A DNA stretch of 36,061 nucleotides from Candidatus Omnitrophota bacterium (GTDB lineage Bacteria > Omnitrophota > Gorgyraeia > 2-01-FULL-45-10), in assembly GCA_028699255.1 (NCBI GenBank), contig JAQVUX010000001.1, forward strand, positions 188,787 to 224,847, given 5' to 3'. The notes beneath the pieces were generated by a model, which did not search any database, was not told the DNA's origin, and was given only the letters and a program-made list of their open reading frames with translations. The position numbers and the translations under genes were made by a program. Below are positions 9,032 through 17,717 of the stretch, piece after piece (positions within the stretch are counted from its first letter, which is position 1; each line of letters opens with the position of its first letter).

Positions 9032-9817
9032 CTACAACCTCATATCTTTCCTTAATTGCGGCATTGCGTTTTGCGCCGCCTCAATGCCCAGTTGCACAGA
9101 CTCCCGCGATCTTTCGAAAGCCACCTGGTCAATATGTCCAAGGTTTACTTTTATGACAAAATCGGCATCGATCGCCTGGTATTTATTCAGCTCTTCACCC
9201 GTTATCTGGAACGCCTGCAATAATATCTGGAATACGTTCTTTATAGGCCCTTCTTTTACACAGAAACCCACATCGACAGCCAGCACATACTCGGCGCCCA
9301 GAGCCCTGGCTATTTTAGTAGGCACGCTATTCTTGATTCCGCCGTCGACTAAAAGCTTCCCGCCGATGCTTACCGGGTTGAATATACCGGGCCACGAGCA
9401 ACTTGCGCGGATCGACTTTACCAGGTCTCCCGACTGATGAACGACCTCCTCGCCCGTTTCTATATTTGTCGTTACGGCCGCGAAAGGTATCTTGCAATCG
9501 GTAAAGGCTGAATTGTCAATAAGTCCGCGTATGGCTAACTCGAGCTTTCCACCCGCCAATAAACCCATCCTCGGTATCGTAGGATCCATCAGCTTATTCG
9601 CTGTAAACGAGTAAGCCATCTCCTCCATCTTGTGGATGGGTATTCCAAGCGCATATCCGGCACCGATGAGGGCGCCCATGCTGGTGCCAACTACCATGTC
9701 TACAGGTATCCTCTCGGCTTGCAGGACTTTCAGAACGCCTATGTGCGCTATACCGCGGGCCGACCCCCCGCCGAGCACCAATGCCACTTTTTTCTTATGT
9801 TTAAGAAAATCGAACAT
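9032..9817 (-). CDS. Patatin-like phospholipase, RssA/NTE family
   Basis: A 261-aa patatin-fold protein. The oxyanion-hole loop VLGGGSARGIAHIGVL, the nucleophile elbow GTSMG (Ser46) and the catalytic Asp of VDGG (Asp158) form the Ser-Asp dyad. The size and motif spacing match bacterial RssA-like lipid hydrolases, which have no signal peptide, so it is cytoplasmic or peripheral. Substrate unknown. It is preceded by a strong AGGAGG ribosome-binding site right after the rpsU terminator, so its expression probably depends on read-through from rpsU. Confidence 0.92.
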   Translation of the reverse strand: MFDFLKHKKKVALVLGGGSARGIAHIGVLKVLQAERIPVDMVVGTSMGALIGAGYALGIPIHKMEEMAYSFTANKLMDPTIPRMGLLAGGKLELAIRGLIDNSAFTDCKIPFAAVTTNIETGEEVVHQSGDLVKSIRASCSWPGIFNPVSIGGKLLVDGGIKNSVPTKIARALGAEYVLAVDVGFCVKEGPIKNVFQILLQAFQITGEELNKYQAIDADFVIKVNLGHIDQVAFERSRESVQLGIEAAQNAMPQLRKDMRL

Positions 9818-9826
9818 ACCGCCCTC

Positions 9827-9876
9827 CTAAAAACAACGAAGCCGTCCTCTAAACTCTCTTAGAAGCGGCTTCATTG
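9827..9876 (-). terminator. Intrinsic terminator/attenuator after rpsU
   Basis: On the minus strand the arms at 9866-9872 and 9838-9844 pair over seven bases (GAAGCCG with CGGCTTC), with an inner TCTAA/TTAGA stem. GTTGTTTTTA follows, a U-rich tract. It lies between the rpsU stop and the patatin ribosome-binding site, so it would end most rpsU transcripts and let a fraction continue into the long downstream gene series. Confidence 0.75.
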
Positions 9877-9895
9877 TAAAATCATGGCGCCTTCC

Positions 9896-10066
9896 TTAGA
9901 ATGCCTTCCATCCCATTTTTCTCTTGCGGCGTTTCCGCTCACTGGGCTTCTCGTAGTGTTTTCTTGCTTTAAGCGTCTTAAGAATGCCTTCTATCTCTAT
10001 CTTTTTTTTGAAACGTCTTAGCGCCTTTTCCAGCGGCTCATGTTCCCCAACGCTGACCTTCGGCAT
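9896..10066 (-). CDS. rpsU: 30S ribosomal protein S21
   Basis: A 56-aa, strongly basic protein starting MPKVSVGEHEPLEKALRRFK, with KHYEKPSERKRRKRK near the end, which matches bS21. It is a late-assembling small-subunit protein near the mRNA exit, where it affects initiation. GGGTGAG just upstream of the ATG is the ribosome-binding site. It has its own promoter about 90 bases upstream and a terminator downstream, so it is the head of the transcription unit. Confidence 0.95.
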   Translation of the reverse strand: MPKVSVGEHEPLEKALRRFKKKIEIEGILKTLKARKHYEKPSERKRRKRKMGWKAF

Positions 10067-10153
10067 TATATCTCACCCCTTTACAATAACCGCGCAGGTT
10101 ATCTCATATTAAAACCTGTTCGATCTACACGGCTGACTTTAGATTATTGCATA

Positions 10154-10182
10154 ATAATAGCATTTAAATATGTAAACGTCAA
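10154..10182 (-). promoter_or_regulatory. Sigma-70-type promoter for rpsU
   Basis: On the minus strand TTGACG (10182-10177) is followed after exactly 17 bases by TATTAT (10159-10154). Transcription would start near 10147, giving a leader of about 80 bases before rpsU. The -35 box overlaps the last codons of the upstream NYN-domain gene. Confidence 0.7.
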
Positions 10183-10565
10183 GCGTCTTTAAGTTTACTC
10201 CAAAACTCGCCCGACTTCAGCGGCACCGCATAACGGCTTTTCGCATAATAATAAATATCTCCGTCGGAACTTACAACTCTGAGATTGCCCCTCTGCCTCT
10301 CCGGGACATCGTCGATAAATCTTTTGATATACGCGTCGGCGTCTTTTGCGGGAACTATTTTAAGTTGGGCGGTATTAGTGTATCGCATGTCTAAAAATTC
10401 ATGAGCGCTGTCGAATACTATAATTACCGGATCTTTCCGCGTGCGCTGAAAATCGCGCAAATACGCTATCAGCGCCGCCGCCGAGCGGAGCGAATCGCCA
10501 TCGATATCGTCTATGCAGGAACTCCTGTCCCTTATAAGGTTCCAACCGTCGATTATTATCGGCAT
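10179..10565 (-). CDS. YacP-like NYN-domain ribonuclease
   Basis: A 128-aa protein of the NYN (PIN-like) fold, YacP/Rae1-related. MPIIIDGWNLIRD carries the first acidic residue of the nuclease site (Asp6). PVIIVFDSAHEF and the DADAYIKRFIDDVPERQR and VVSSDGDI segments are the later family motifs. Bacillus Rae1 (YacP) cuts mRNA in the ribosomal A site; a similar ribonuclease role here is an inference. It starts directly after the stop of the small membrane protein gene (TAGATG). Confidence 0.8.
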   Translation of the reverse strand: MPIIIDGWNLIRDRSSCIDDIDGDSLRSAAALIAYLRDFQRTRKDPVIIVFDSAHEFLDMRYTNTAQLKIVPAKDADAYIKRFIDDVPERQRGNLRVVSSDGDIYYYAKSRYAVPLKSGEFWSKLKDA

Positions 10566-10811
10566 CTATGTCTGCATAATGCTTTTTATGTCTTCCATCT
10601 GTTTGATTACAACACGGCATATTTCGGCGGTAGTCATTATCAACCACACTGTGATAATAAGCACTGCTATAGTCAGAAATATTTTGTGCAGTTTTTTTAA
10701 CGCCGGGCTGAGCCACACAAGCGGCAGAGCAAAAGGCCCCGCCGCCAATAACGCGACTATTACCCATATCGGCCTGTAATACCATTTGACCGCGATCGTA
10801 TCTTCAGCCAT
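10566..10811 (-). CDS. Small two-TM membrane protein, function unknown
   Basis: An 81-aa protein with two clear hydrophobic stretches (about residues 13-34 and 43-63) joined by a short loop containing LSPALKKLHK, and a C-terminal amphipathic tail. I do not recognise a named family. The gene is tightly packed between nrnA (15 bases) and the NYN-domain gene (abutting), so it is very probably translated. Function unknown. Confidence 0.75.
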   Translation of the reverse strand: MAEDTIAVKWYYRPIWVIVALLAAGPFALPLVWLSPALKKLHKIFLTIAVLIITVWLIMTTAEICRVVIKQMEDIKSIMQT

Positions 10812-10826
10812 TCAGATACCGCCCTT

Positions 10827-11804
10827 TTATCTCGCGCTCTCTTTTTCTTTATCCAGCAAGTCATCCGTATGCCGCAAAAACTCCTGGATAGCCCCGCGAT
10901 TGTTAGGGATAGAGCATCCCGCGACATCGAAGTGCCCGCCGCCGCCATAACGCTCGGCAACACTGGCCACATTTATATTATCCTTCGATCTTAAGCTCAC
11001 TCTCAAAACATTATTACCGTTCTCGCGGAATAACACCGCTATGTCCACCTTCTTTATCGCCCGCATCTCATCGGGCACGGCATCGACATCATCATCCTGG
11101 CCTTTCACGCGGCTAAAATCCCTCTTCCTTATAATCGACCAGGCAATCCTGCCGGATCTTCGGAATTTGCTTCGGGCAAGACAGATACCAGAAAGTATAG
11201 TAGACTCTTTCGTTCTCGACCAGAATATCGCTTCGACTAATTCATAAAAATTCACGCCGGCGCGGATGAGTTCGGTGCAAACCTCGAATGTATAAGAACG
11301 CACGCTGGGAAGCCTAAAAGAGTTCGTCTCCACTATAATGGACGTCATCAGATTGTCCGCGATCTCCTGAGTGATGGGGACGCGTAACTTTTTTAAAAGT
11401 TCATACACCATCTCGCCGACAGCCGCGGCATCACAGTCGACAAATGTTACATCGCCGAAGGGCCGCCTAAAATCATGATGATCTATCTCGAGGATCTCCC
11501 TGGCGCCGATAAATGCATCGTAAGCGGGTCCAAGTACTTCTTTGTTACTGCAATCGACAGATATGGCAAGATCTACTGTAGATTTTTTCAATCTCCGTCG
11601 GATGCGTGACGCGCCGGGCAATTTCCTGTACCGCTTGGGAACACCGTCATAACTGATCATATAAACACGCTTGCCCAGCTTTTCCAGACCGAGGCCGAGG
11701 GACAGTAGCGAACCTATGGAGTCACCGTCGGGATTTATATGGCCTGAAATAACTATGTCTTTCGCGGCCATTATGCAGTTTTTTGCCCTGATAAGCCCGT
11801 CCAT
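10827..11804 (-). CDS. nrnA: DHH family phosphoesterase, NrnA-like oligoribonuclease/pAp phosphatase
   Basis: A 325-aa DHH-DHHA1 protein. The metal-binding motifs are GHINPDGDSIGS (residues 21-32), SVDCSN, and the signature EIDHHD; the C-terminal DHHA1 domain has GGGGHFDVAGCSIPN. NrnA-type enzymes degrade very short RNAs and dephosphorylate 3'-phosphoadenosine 5'-phosphate. The length and motif order are normal for the family. It starts two bases after the preceding unknown gene. Confidence 0.92.
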   Translation of the reverse strand: MDGLIRAKNCIMAAKDIVISGHINPDGDSIGSLLSLGLGLEKLGKRVYMISYDGVPKRYRKLPGASRIRRRLKKSTVDLAISVDCSNKEVLGPAYDAFIGAREILEIDHHDFRRPFGDVTFVDCDAAAVGEMVYELLKKLRVPITQEIADNLMTSIIVETNSFRLPSVRSYTFEVCTELIRAGVNFYELVEAIFWSRTKESTILSGICLARSKFRRSGRIAWSIIRKRDFSRVKGQDDDVDAVPDEMRAIKKVDIAVLFRENGNNVLRVSLRSKDNINVASVAERYGGGGHFDVAGCSIPNNRGAIQEFLRHTDDLLDKEKESAR

Positions 11805-11806
11805 AC

Positions 11807-12451
11807 TTATGAAACCTCACTCTCCAATTTAGCTATAAGCCCCGATATCTCTTTTAAAAGTCCGACACTCAGGAACTTTTGCGCTTCCATGCCGGTTTTT
11901 AACGCCTTCAAGGAAGATATGACCCTCTTCACGAATACTATCTTCCGGGCCTGGCGCGCGTCTTCGGGTGAAAGCTCTTCGCGTTCTCTTATAAGGGCGG
12001 TAAGATCTTTTTTAAGCTGCCCCGTATCTTTGCCTGTCTCAAGCACATCTTTTTTGAAACGCTGATAATCGTCTTTATCTATCGTATTTTTATTCTTAGC
12101 TAATCGCAGAAGATTAACCGCTTCATAACTCGGCACTGCGGCGGGCGAACTATCGTCGGAGTGATCTTTCTGCAGGTAAGCCGGCTCTTCTTTTTCGAGG
12201 AAGTAATAGGACTTAAGGAGCTTCATAGCCGTGGTCTTCTTAATACCTATCTCCTTCTGGGTATACGCATCGAATGTTATATAACCCCACTCTTTGTACG
12301 ATTTATCTTTCCATACGGAATACAGGGCCTGCCCCAACGCAACCCAGGATGATTTAAAATCTTTTGCGGCCTGGAGAACGGTATATCGGACCGAATCTTT
12401 ATCGATCCCGCCCATCTTCTCATCTAACCTTTCAAGTGTATTTGTCTTCAT
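11807..12451 (-). CDS. Conserved hypothetical protein with possible N-terminal helix-turn-helix-like region
   Basis: A 214-aa soluble, highly charged, mostly helical protein. The segment VALGQALYSVWKDKSYKEWG, followed by TQKEIGIKKTTAMKLLKSYY, looks like the adhesin/partition-type helical regions that end in a helix-turn-helix, but I cannot assign a family. The remainder (about residues 115-214) looks like helical coiled coil. It has an AAAGGAG ribosome-binding site and a divergent promoter shared with plsC, and it heads the nrnA group. A regulatory or DNA-binding role is only a guess. Confidence 0.7.
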   Translation of the reverse strand: MKTNTLERLDEKMGGIDKDSVRYTVLQAAKDFKSSWVALGQALYSVWKDKSYKEWGYITFDAYTQKEIGIKKTTAMKLLKSYYFLEKEEPAYLQKDHSDDSSPAAVPSYEAVNLLRLAKNKNTIDKDDYQRFKKDVLETGKDTGQLKKDLTALIREREELSPEDARQARKIVFVKRVISSLKALKTGMEAQKFLSVGLLKEISGLIAKLESEVS

Positions 12452-12469
12452 GCGTCTCCTTTGAACATG

Positions 12470-12498
12470 ATTATATAATAAAACACGGGATTTTTAAA
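12470..12498 (-). promoter_or_regulatory. Sigma-70-type promoter for the 11807-12451 gene
   Basis: The minus strand has TTTAAA (12498-12493), a 17-base gap and a perfect TATAAT (12475-12470), placing the start point close to 12463, about 12 bases before the AAAGGAG-ATG. The -35 box is a weak match. It is divergent from the plsC promoter, the two -35 boxes being 26 bases apart. Confidence 0.6.
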
Positions 12499-12524
12499 CT
12501 TTATTATTCACTGAAAATTTTGGG

Positions 12525-12553
12525 TTGACAGTATTTGCCGCATACTTTATGAT
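12525..12553 (+). promoter_or_regulatory. Strong sigma-70-type promoter for plsC, predicted leaderless
   Basis: TTGACA (12525-12530), a 17-base spacer and TATGAT (12548-12553) make a near-consensus promoter. Only six bases separate the -10 box from the ATG at 12560, so the transcript should begin at or within a base or two of the start codon. There is no Shine-Dalgarno sequence upstream of that ATG. Confidence 0.75.
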
Positions 12554-12559
12554 ACTGCC

Positions 12560-13276
12560 ATGGTAAGAAAAATTATACTGTCAGTAGCTATATGGGCTGT
12601 AGGGACGACGCTTACGATAGCGCTTTATTTCGCAATGCTGATCGCGATAGCCCTGCACCCATTCGACAGAATGAAAAAAACGGCGCACGCCCAATGCTTC
12701 TGGTGGGCAAAAGCCGTGGTCGGTCTCAATCCTTACTGGCATATTAAAGTAAGCGGTCTTGAACACATAGACAAGAACCGGACTTATATTGTTGTAGCCA
12801 ATCACCAGAGCCTCGCCGATATTATAATCGTTTATCTTATCCGGATGCAATTCAAGTGGGTCGCCAAGGACAGTTTATTCAATCTACCGTTTGTTGGATG
12901 GTGCATGTCACTGGCTAAACACATAAAACTCGAGCGGGGAGATTTCGGAAGCATAAAAAAGGTGTATCGCGAAGCGGCTGGCTGGTTGAGGGGTGGGATG
13001 TCGGTCTTATTCTTCCCGGAAGGAACTCGCAGTAATACCGGCGAGATGCGGGATTTTCAAAATGGAGCATTCAAGCTGGCTATAAAAGAAAAAGTTCCCG
13101 TGCTACCCGTTTCCATAAAAGGTACCGGCGACGCTATCCCGAAAGGCACCTGGCTCTTCCAGACGAGCGTGCCCGGTAGTGTAACGGTACTGCCTGCTAT
13201 AGAAACCACCGGCTTCAGTCCGGCCGATTTCGCGAAACTGCGGGATGCGGCGCGCTCAGCCCTGGAAAAGGCCTGA
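12560..13276 (+). CDS. plsC: 1-acyl-sn-glycerol-3-phosphate acyltransferase
   Basis: A 238-aa membrane-associated acyltransferase that makes phosphatidic acid. An N-terminal hydrophobic segment (about residues 5-32) precedes the catalytic NHQSLAD motif (His82-x4-Asp87) and the substrate-binding FPEGTRS motif (Glu154), with VPVLPVSIKGTG as block IV. The length is normal. It is the only well-supported plus-strand gene; it is convergent with glgP, with 19 bases between the stops and no clear terminator. Confidence 0.95.
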   Translation: MVRKIILSVAIWAVGTTLTIALYFAMLIAIALHPFDRMKKTAHAQCFWWAKAVVGLNPYWHIKVSGLEHIDKNRTYIVVANHQSLADIIIVYLIRMQFKWVAKDSLFNLPFVGWCMSLAKHIKLERGDFGSIKKVYREAAGWLRGGMSVLFFPEGTRSNTGEMRDFQNGAFKLAIKEKVPVLPVSIKGTGDAIPKGTWLFQTSVPGSVTVLPAIETTGFSPADFAKLRDAARSALEKA

Positions 13277-13295
13277 TCTTTTTATCCCGCATGGA

Positions 13296-15779
13296 TTACC
13301 TCCTGCCGGAGGGCACTCCCCAGATATCCTTAGCGTAATCTTTTATCGTCCTGTCGCTGGAAAATTTTCCCGACCTGGCCACATTCATTATCGATTTCTT
13401 TGTCCAATCCGTATGGTTCCGGTACGCATGCGAAACAGCCTCCTGCGCCTCAAGATATTTATCGAAATCCGCGCAGACACAAAAATGATCGCTGTCCGTG
13501 ATCGTGCGAACAAGCGGATCGAACAGCCCGAACTCGACCGGGGTAAGAAAATTACTACGGATAAGGTCGACCGTCTCTTTCAATGGGCGGCATCTTTCGA
13601 TATATTCACTCGGATTGTATCCGCAGGCCTTGAGTTCTTGTATCTGGGCGGCGTCGAGGCCGAACGTGAAGATATTATCCTTCCCGACAGCTTCGGCTAT
13701 CTCGATATTGGCTCCGTCAAGCGTGCCGATGGTCAAAGCGCCGTTCATCATGAACTTCATGCATCCGGTACCCGACGCTTCGGTGCCGGCAGTCGATATC
13801 TGCTCGGATAGCTCGCTCGCCGGGAATATCCGCTCGGCCAGAGATACGCAGTAATTCTCAAGAAAAACCACTTTCATCCTGCCGTCTATCGACTTATCTT
13901 TGTTGACAACATCGGCTATGCTGTTTATGAATTTGATCGTCAGTTTTGCCATGGCATAACCGGGCGCCGCCTTTCCGCCGAATATAAATGTTCTCGGCAG
14001 GAAATCGCACTTCGGGTCAGCCTTTATCCTGATATATTGCGACAGGATATAGAATCCAAAAAGAAGCTGTCTTTTATACTCATGTATCCTTTTAATCTGG
14101 ACGTCGAACATCGACGAAGGATCGACCTCAATGCCCGTCGTTTTAACGATATAATCTGCCAGTTCTTTTTTATTGGCGGTTTTTACCGCAACCCATTTTT
14201 CCCTAAACCCCTTATCATCCTTAAACGCGGCGAGCTTCTCTATATCATTCAGATCGGTGATCCATTTATCACCGATAACGCTCGTGATGAGTCCTGAAAG
14301 CGGCTCGTTCGCTTTTTTCACCCATCGCCTCTGCGTGACCCCGTTCGTTTTATTGTTAAATCTCTCCGGATATATATCGTAAAAATCTTTGAATAATTTT
14401 TCTTTGAGCAACCTTGTATGAAGCTCGGAAACACCGTTTATCGAATGACTGCCGATCACGGCAAGATGAGCCATGCGTATCTTTTTGACATCGCCTTCCT
14501 CGACTATCGACATGCGGCGAAGCCGGTCATTGTCTCCGGGAAACGCGTTTGCCGCTTCCTTAAGAAATCGCAGGTTGATCTCGTATATAATCTGAAGGTG
14601 CCGCGGCAAAAGATGCTCGAATAAACCGACCGGCCAACACTCAAGCGCCTCGGGCATTATAGTATGGTTGGTATAAGCGAATGTGCCGACCACGATCTTC
14701 CATGCCGTATCCCAATCAACCCTCTCTTCGTCGATAAGTATGCGCATAAGCTCGGCGATAGCTATCGATGGGTGCGTATCGTTCAACTGTATGGCCGCTT
14801 TCTCCGACAGCCTGGTTATTTCCTTATTTTCCATTTTGAAGCGCCGGATTATGTCGGCAAGCGAAGCCGCAGTAAAAAAATATTCCTGCTTTAAGCGCAG
14901 TTCTCTTCCCTGGCTTACGTTGTCATTGGGATAGAGAACCTTCGATATATTTTCGGTAAGCATCTTGCTGTATACCGCGCGCTCGTAGTCACCGTCATTG
15001 AAGTAGCTTAAGTCAAACTCTTCGCTCGCCCTGGCCGACCACAAACGCAGTGTATTGACGACATTGTTCTTATAGCCGGGTACGGGCATATCGTAGGGCG
15101 TCGCTAAGACATCGTCGGTATCCACCCAGTGCGCGCGGAGCTGTCCGTTATCGTCGTGCGCCATGTAGGCTCGACCGTAGAATTTTACCTTTACCGTATA
15201 TTCGGGCCGCTGGAATTCCCACGGATTGCCTTGCCGCAACCATTCGTCAGGATATTCCACCTGATAACCATTAACTATCTTCTGATTAAATATTCCGTAT
15301 TCAAACCTTATGCCGTAACCGTGCGCCGGGATCCCCAGCGTCGCCATAGAATCAAGGAAACATGCCGCGAGCCGGCCTAAACCGCCGTTACCGAGGCCCG
15401 CGTCCACTCCGGCATCCTCTATCTTTTTAATATCAAAACCTAGATCCTCGAGCGCCGCCGCCGCCTGATTTTCTAAACCCAGATTTATCAGATTGGTGCC
15501 CAAAAGCCTGCCGATAAGAAACTCCATCGACAGGTAATACACCCTCTTAAGATTCTCATCGTGATACTTTTCCTGCGTCACCATCCATCTATCAACCAGG
15601 CGATCCCTGACGGCAATAGCGGTAGCCATAAAATCATCGCGAAGCGTAGCTGTATATTTATCCTTAGCGAGATTGTATTCTCGATTAGCGATAAAGGATA
15701 GCTTAAGGCCATCCTTCGTCATGTCTTTATAGTATCTCTTGGCCGACACCGGTTTAGATTCGATCATCTTTTTTTTCAT
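13296..15779 (-). CDS. glgP: Glycogen/maltodextrin phosphorylase
   Basis: An 827-aa GT35 enzyme that phosphorolyses alpha-1,4-glucan ends to glucose 1-phosphate. The PLP-binding region EASGTGCMKFMMNGALTIGT contains the Schiff-base lysine (Lys675). The usual family form reads GTGNMKF, so the Cys before Met is a small variation. Other conserved blocks are GNGGLGRLAACFLDS, the substrate region RIHEYKRQLL and QLNDTHPSIAIAELMR. The length is the family standard. It has a GGAG ribosome-binding site six bases before the ATG. No other glycogen gene is adjacent. Confidence 0.97.
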   Translation of the reverse strand: MKKKMIESKPVSAKRYYKDMTKDGLKLSFIANREYNLAKDKYTATLRDDFMATAIAVRDRLVDRWMVTQEKYHDENLKRVYYLSMEFLIGRLLGTNLINLGLENQAAAALEDLGFDIKKIEDAGVDAGLGNGGLGRLAACFLDSMATLGIPAHGYGIRFEYGIFNQKIVNGYQVEYPDEWLRQGNPWEFQRPEYTVKVKFYGRAYMAHDDNGQLRAHWVDTDDVLATPYDMPVPGYKNNVVNTLRLWSARASEEFDLSYFNDGDYERAVYSKMLTENISKVLYPNDNVSQGRELRLKQEYFFTAASLADIIRRFKMENKEITRLSEKAAIQLNDTHPSIAIAELMRILIDEERVDWDTAWKIVVGTFAYTNHTIMPEALECWPVGLFEHLLPRHLQIIYEINLRFLKEAANAFPGDNDRLRRMSIVEEGDVKKIRMAHLAVIGSHSINGVSELHTRLLKEKLFKDFYDIYPERFNNKTNGVTQRRWVKKANEPLSGLITSVIGDKWITDLNDIEKLAAFKDDKGFREKWVAVKTANKKELADYIVKTTGIEVDPSSMFDVQIKRIHEYKRQLLFGFYILSQYIRIKADPKCDFLPRTFIFGGKAAPGYAMAKLTIKFINSIADVVNKDKSIDGRMKVVFLENYCVSLAERIFPASELSEQISTAGTEASGTGCMKFMMNGALTIGTLDGANIEIAEAVGKDNIFTFGLDAAQIQELKACGYNPSEYIERCRPLKETVDLIRSNFLTPVEFGLFDPLVRTITDSDHFCVCADFDKYLEAQEAVSHAYRNHTDWTKKSIMNVARSGKFSSDRTIKDYAKDIWGVPSGRR

Positions 15780-15817
15780 TTGCCGCTCCGATTTGTCATA
15801 ACCTTATTATTATAAAA

Positions 15818-16990
15818 CTACGCCCTGCTTCCGGCGATAAATATCGAACTGTCCCCAAAACGCTTTTTTATTCTGTCGAGCGCCTTATGTGCCGCTTCCC
15901 GCCGAACATCTCCGGAATCTCTAAAAAGATAGTCCCGAAACCCGGCCGGGCAGAAATTCGAAGTCCTTACCCCGAGAAGCCGGACCTTCTTGCCCTTTCT
16001 GTCGAAATCCTTATAAAGAGCGCTTATAGTTTTATATAAAATATCTATGAAGTTCGTTGCACTGCTTATCGTAACCGATCTTGTGAATGTGCTAAAATCC
16101 GCAAGCCGCACCTTTAAAGTTATCGTCCTGCATTTAACCCCCGATATACGCAATCGGCTCGATACCTTTTCACACATAGCCATAAGCGCGGCGTCCACTT
16201 TCTGGGATTCCATAGTATCGACATCGAACGTCGTCTCGTTGCTGATCGATTTAGCTTCTCCGGCCGGCTCGACCATCCGGGAGTCGATACCATTGGCCAG
16301 CCGCCAAAAATCACGCCCCGCTTTACCAAGCATAGCTTCCAGATCATCCGGCTTCCGCGCGGCAAGATCGCCGATAGTGCTGATACCCAGACCCCGCATG
16401 ACTTCTTCGCACTTTTCGCCAAGACCCCATATCCTTCGCACGTTCAGAGGCTTCAGGAACCCGATGAGCCCCTTTGCCGCAACCTCGACTAAACCATCCG
16501 GCTTGCCGATATCAGAGGCTATCTTGGCCGCCATTTTCGTCGGGGCCAGGCCCACCGACGCCGTAAGACCGGTAAGCTTCTTTATCTTAGCCTTTATGAG
16601 CCTGCATGTTTCGACCGGCGTACCGAAGAGATGGAAACTGCCCGTTATGTCAAGAAACGCCTCGTCGATGCTTATCGGCTCTATGTCCGGTGAAAAAGAA
16701 TACAATATTTCGTATATCTCTTCCGAAGCTGTCGAATATTTATCCATGTCCACAGGAAGAAATATCGCCTGCGGGCACTTCCTGAAAGCGACGGATATCG
16801 GCATCGCGGAGTGTATGCCGTACTTGCGCGCGGCGTACGAACAGGTCGAAACCACACCCCTACCACTCCCGCTCCGAGGATCGGCACCCACCACTATGGG
16901 CTTACCCCGTAGCGCCGGATTATCCCTCTCCTCTATGGATGCGAAGAACGCGTCCATATCTACATGAACAATAAAACGCTCTTTGCCCAA
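15818..16990 (-). CDS. dinB: DNA polymerase IV (Y-family)
   Basis: A 390-aa translesion polymerase. The active-site carboxylates are in HVDMDAFFASIEERDNPAL (Asp11) and SIDEAFLDITGSF (Asp109, Glu110). A helix-hairpin-helix region follows (VRRIWGLGEKCEEVMRGLGI) and then the little-finger domain. The start is TTG at 16990: no ATG or GTG lies close upstream in frame, and the next in-frame ATG falls inside the catalytic motif. No clear clamp-binding peptide is visible at the C-terminus. The 79 bases upstream, before the exonuclease stop, show no gene. Confidence 0.94.
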   Translation of the reverse strand: MGKERFIVHVDMDAFFASIEERDNPALRGKPIVVGADPRSGSGRGVVSTCSYAARKYGIHSAMPISVAFRKCPQAIFLPVDMDKYSTASEEIYEILYSFSPDIEPISIDEAFLDITGSFHLFGTPVETCRLIKAKIKKLTGLTASVGLAPTKMAAKIASDIGKPDGLVEVAAKGLIGFLKPLNVRRIWGLGEKCEEVMRGLGISTIGDLAARKPDDLEAMLGKAGRDFWRLANGIDSRMVEPAGEAKSISNETTFDVDTMESQKVDAALMAMCEKVSSRLRISGVKCRTITLKVRLADFSTFTRSVTISSATNFIDILYKTISALYKDFDRKGKKVRLLGVRTSNFCPAGFRDYLFRDSGDVRREAAHKALDRIKKRFGDSSIFIAGSRA

Positions 16991-17069
16991 AGATTCACTA
17001 CGCCTTGAATATTACCAGCGCCTTTTCGTTATCGCTCGTCGATAGTACGAATACGGATGAGGCGTCACA

Positions 17070-17717
17070 TCAACCCACAACATTTATATGCCCCTGCTCG
17101 CGTATCGCGTCCTCTATCAGCTTCACTCGGGTATTGGCCTTCTGCCCCCGGCTCCGCGCAAACGATATATCCTCGATAAGTTCTATACCTTCCCGCATTA
17201 TAACATCCAGTTCTTTCTGGAAAACCTTCAATGTTAAAAGCGCATCGGCCATGGCCCGGTGTTCGAGGGGCGTCTCTATGCCCAGATGCCGCGAAATAAC
17301 GCCCAGACTGTATCTGGGGGAATCCCGAAAGATCTTTCTCGCCAGGGCAAGCGCGTCTATCACATGGTAATCTTTTAAAATATCTTTGCCTTCGCCCAGA
17401 GCGCTCTCCAAAAATCCAAGATCGAATCCCGCGTTATACGCCACAAGGACACTGCCGCTGGCAAAATCCATAAAACTCGGTAGCACTTTGTCGATGGTAG
17501 GTTTGCCGGCCAGCATAGCCGGAGTTATGCGATTGACCGAAAACGCGCCGTAGGATATTGGGCGCATGGGATTCACCAGCGACCAGAACTTCTGCGGTAA
17601 AGCAAAAGAAGTGTCGATCCGCAAAGCCGCTATCTCGCATATCCTGTCCCCGGAATATGGAAAGAGCCCCGTCGTCTCTACGTCGAAGATGGTAAACTGC
17701 GCCTCGCTTATCCTCAT
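17070..17717 (-). CDS. DEDDh 3'-5' exonuclease, DnaQ/PolC-epsilon-like
   Basis: A 215-aa exonuclease of the RNase T/DnaQ superfamily. Exo I is FDVETTGL (Asp12, Glu14), Exo II is VAYNAGFDLGFL (Asp99) and Exo III is HRAMADA (His153, Asp158), a complete DEDDh set. It could be a proofreading subunit or a free repair nuclease; lying upstream of dinB suggests a DNA repair setting. The start ATG overlaps the aldolase stop by four bases (ATGA). Confidence 0.9.
   Translation of the reverse strand: MRISEAQFTIFDVETTGLFPYSGDRICEIAALRIDTSFALPQKFWSLVNPMRPISYGAFSVNRITPAMLAGKPTIDKVLPSFMDFASGSVLVAYNAGFDLGFLESALGEGKDILKDYHVIDALALARKIFRDSPRYSLGVISRHLGIETPLEHRAMADALLTLKVFQKELDVIMREGIELIEDISFARSRGQKANTRVKLIEDAIREQGHINVVG

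Noticed and set aside
16047-16967. 306-aa open frame on the plus strand opposite dinB
   Set aside because: It is a shadow frame: the minus strand carries all DinB motifs, and the plus-strand product is low-complexity with no Shine-Dalgarno.
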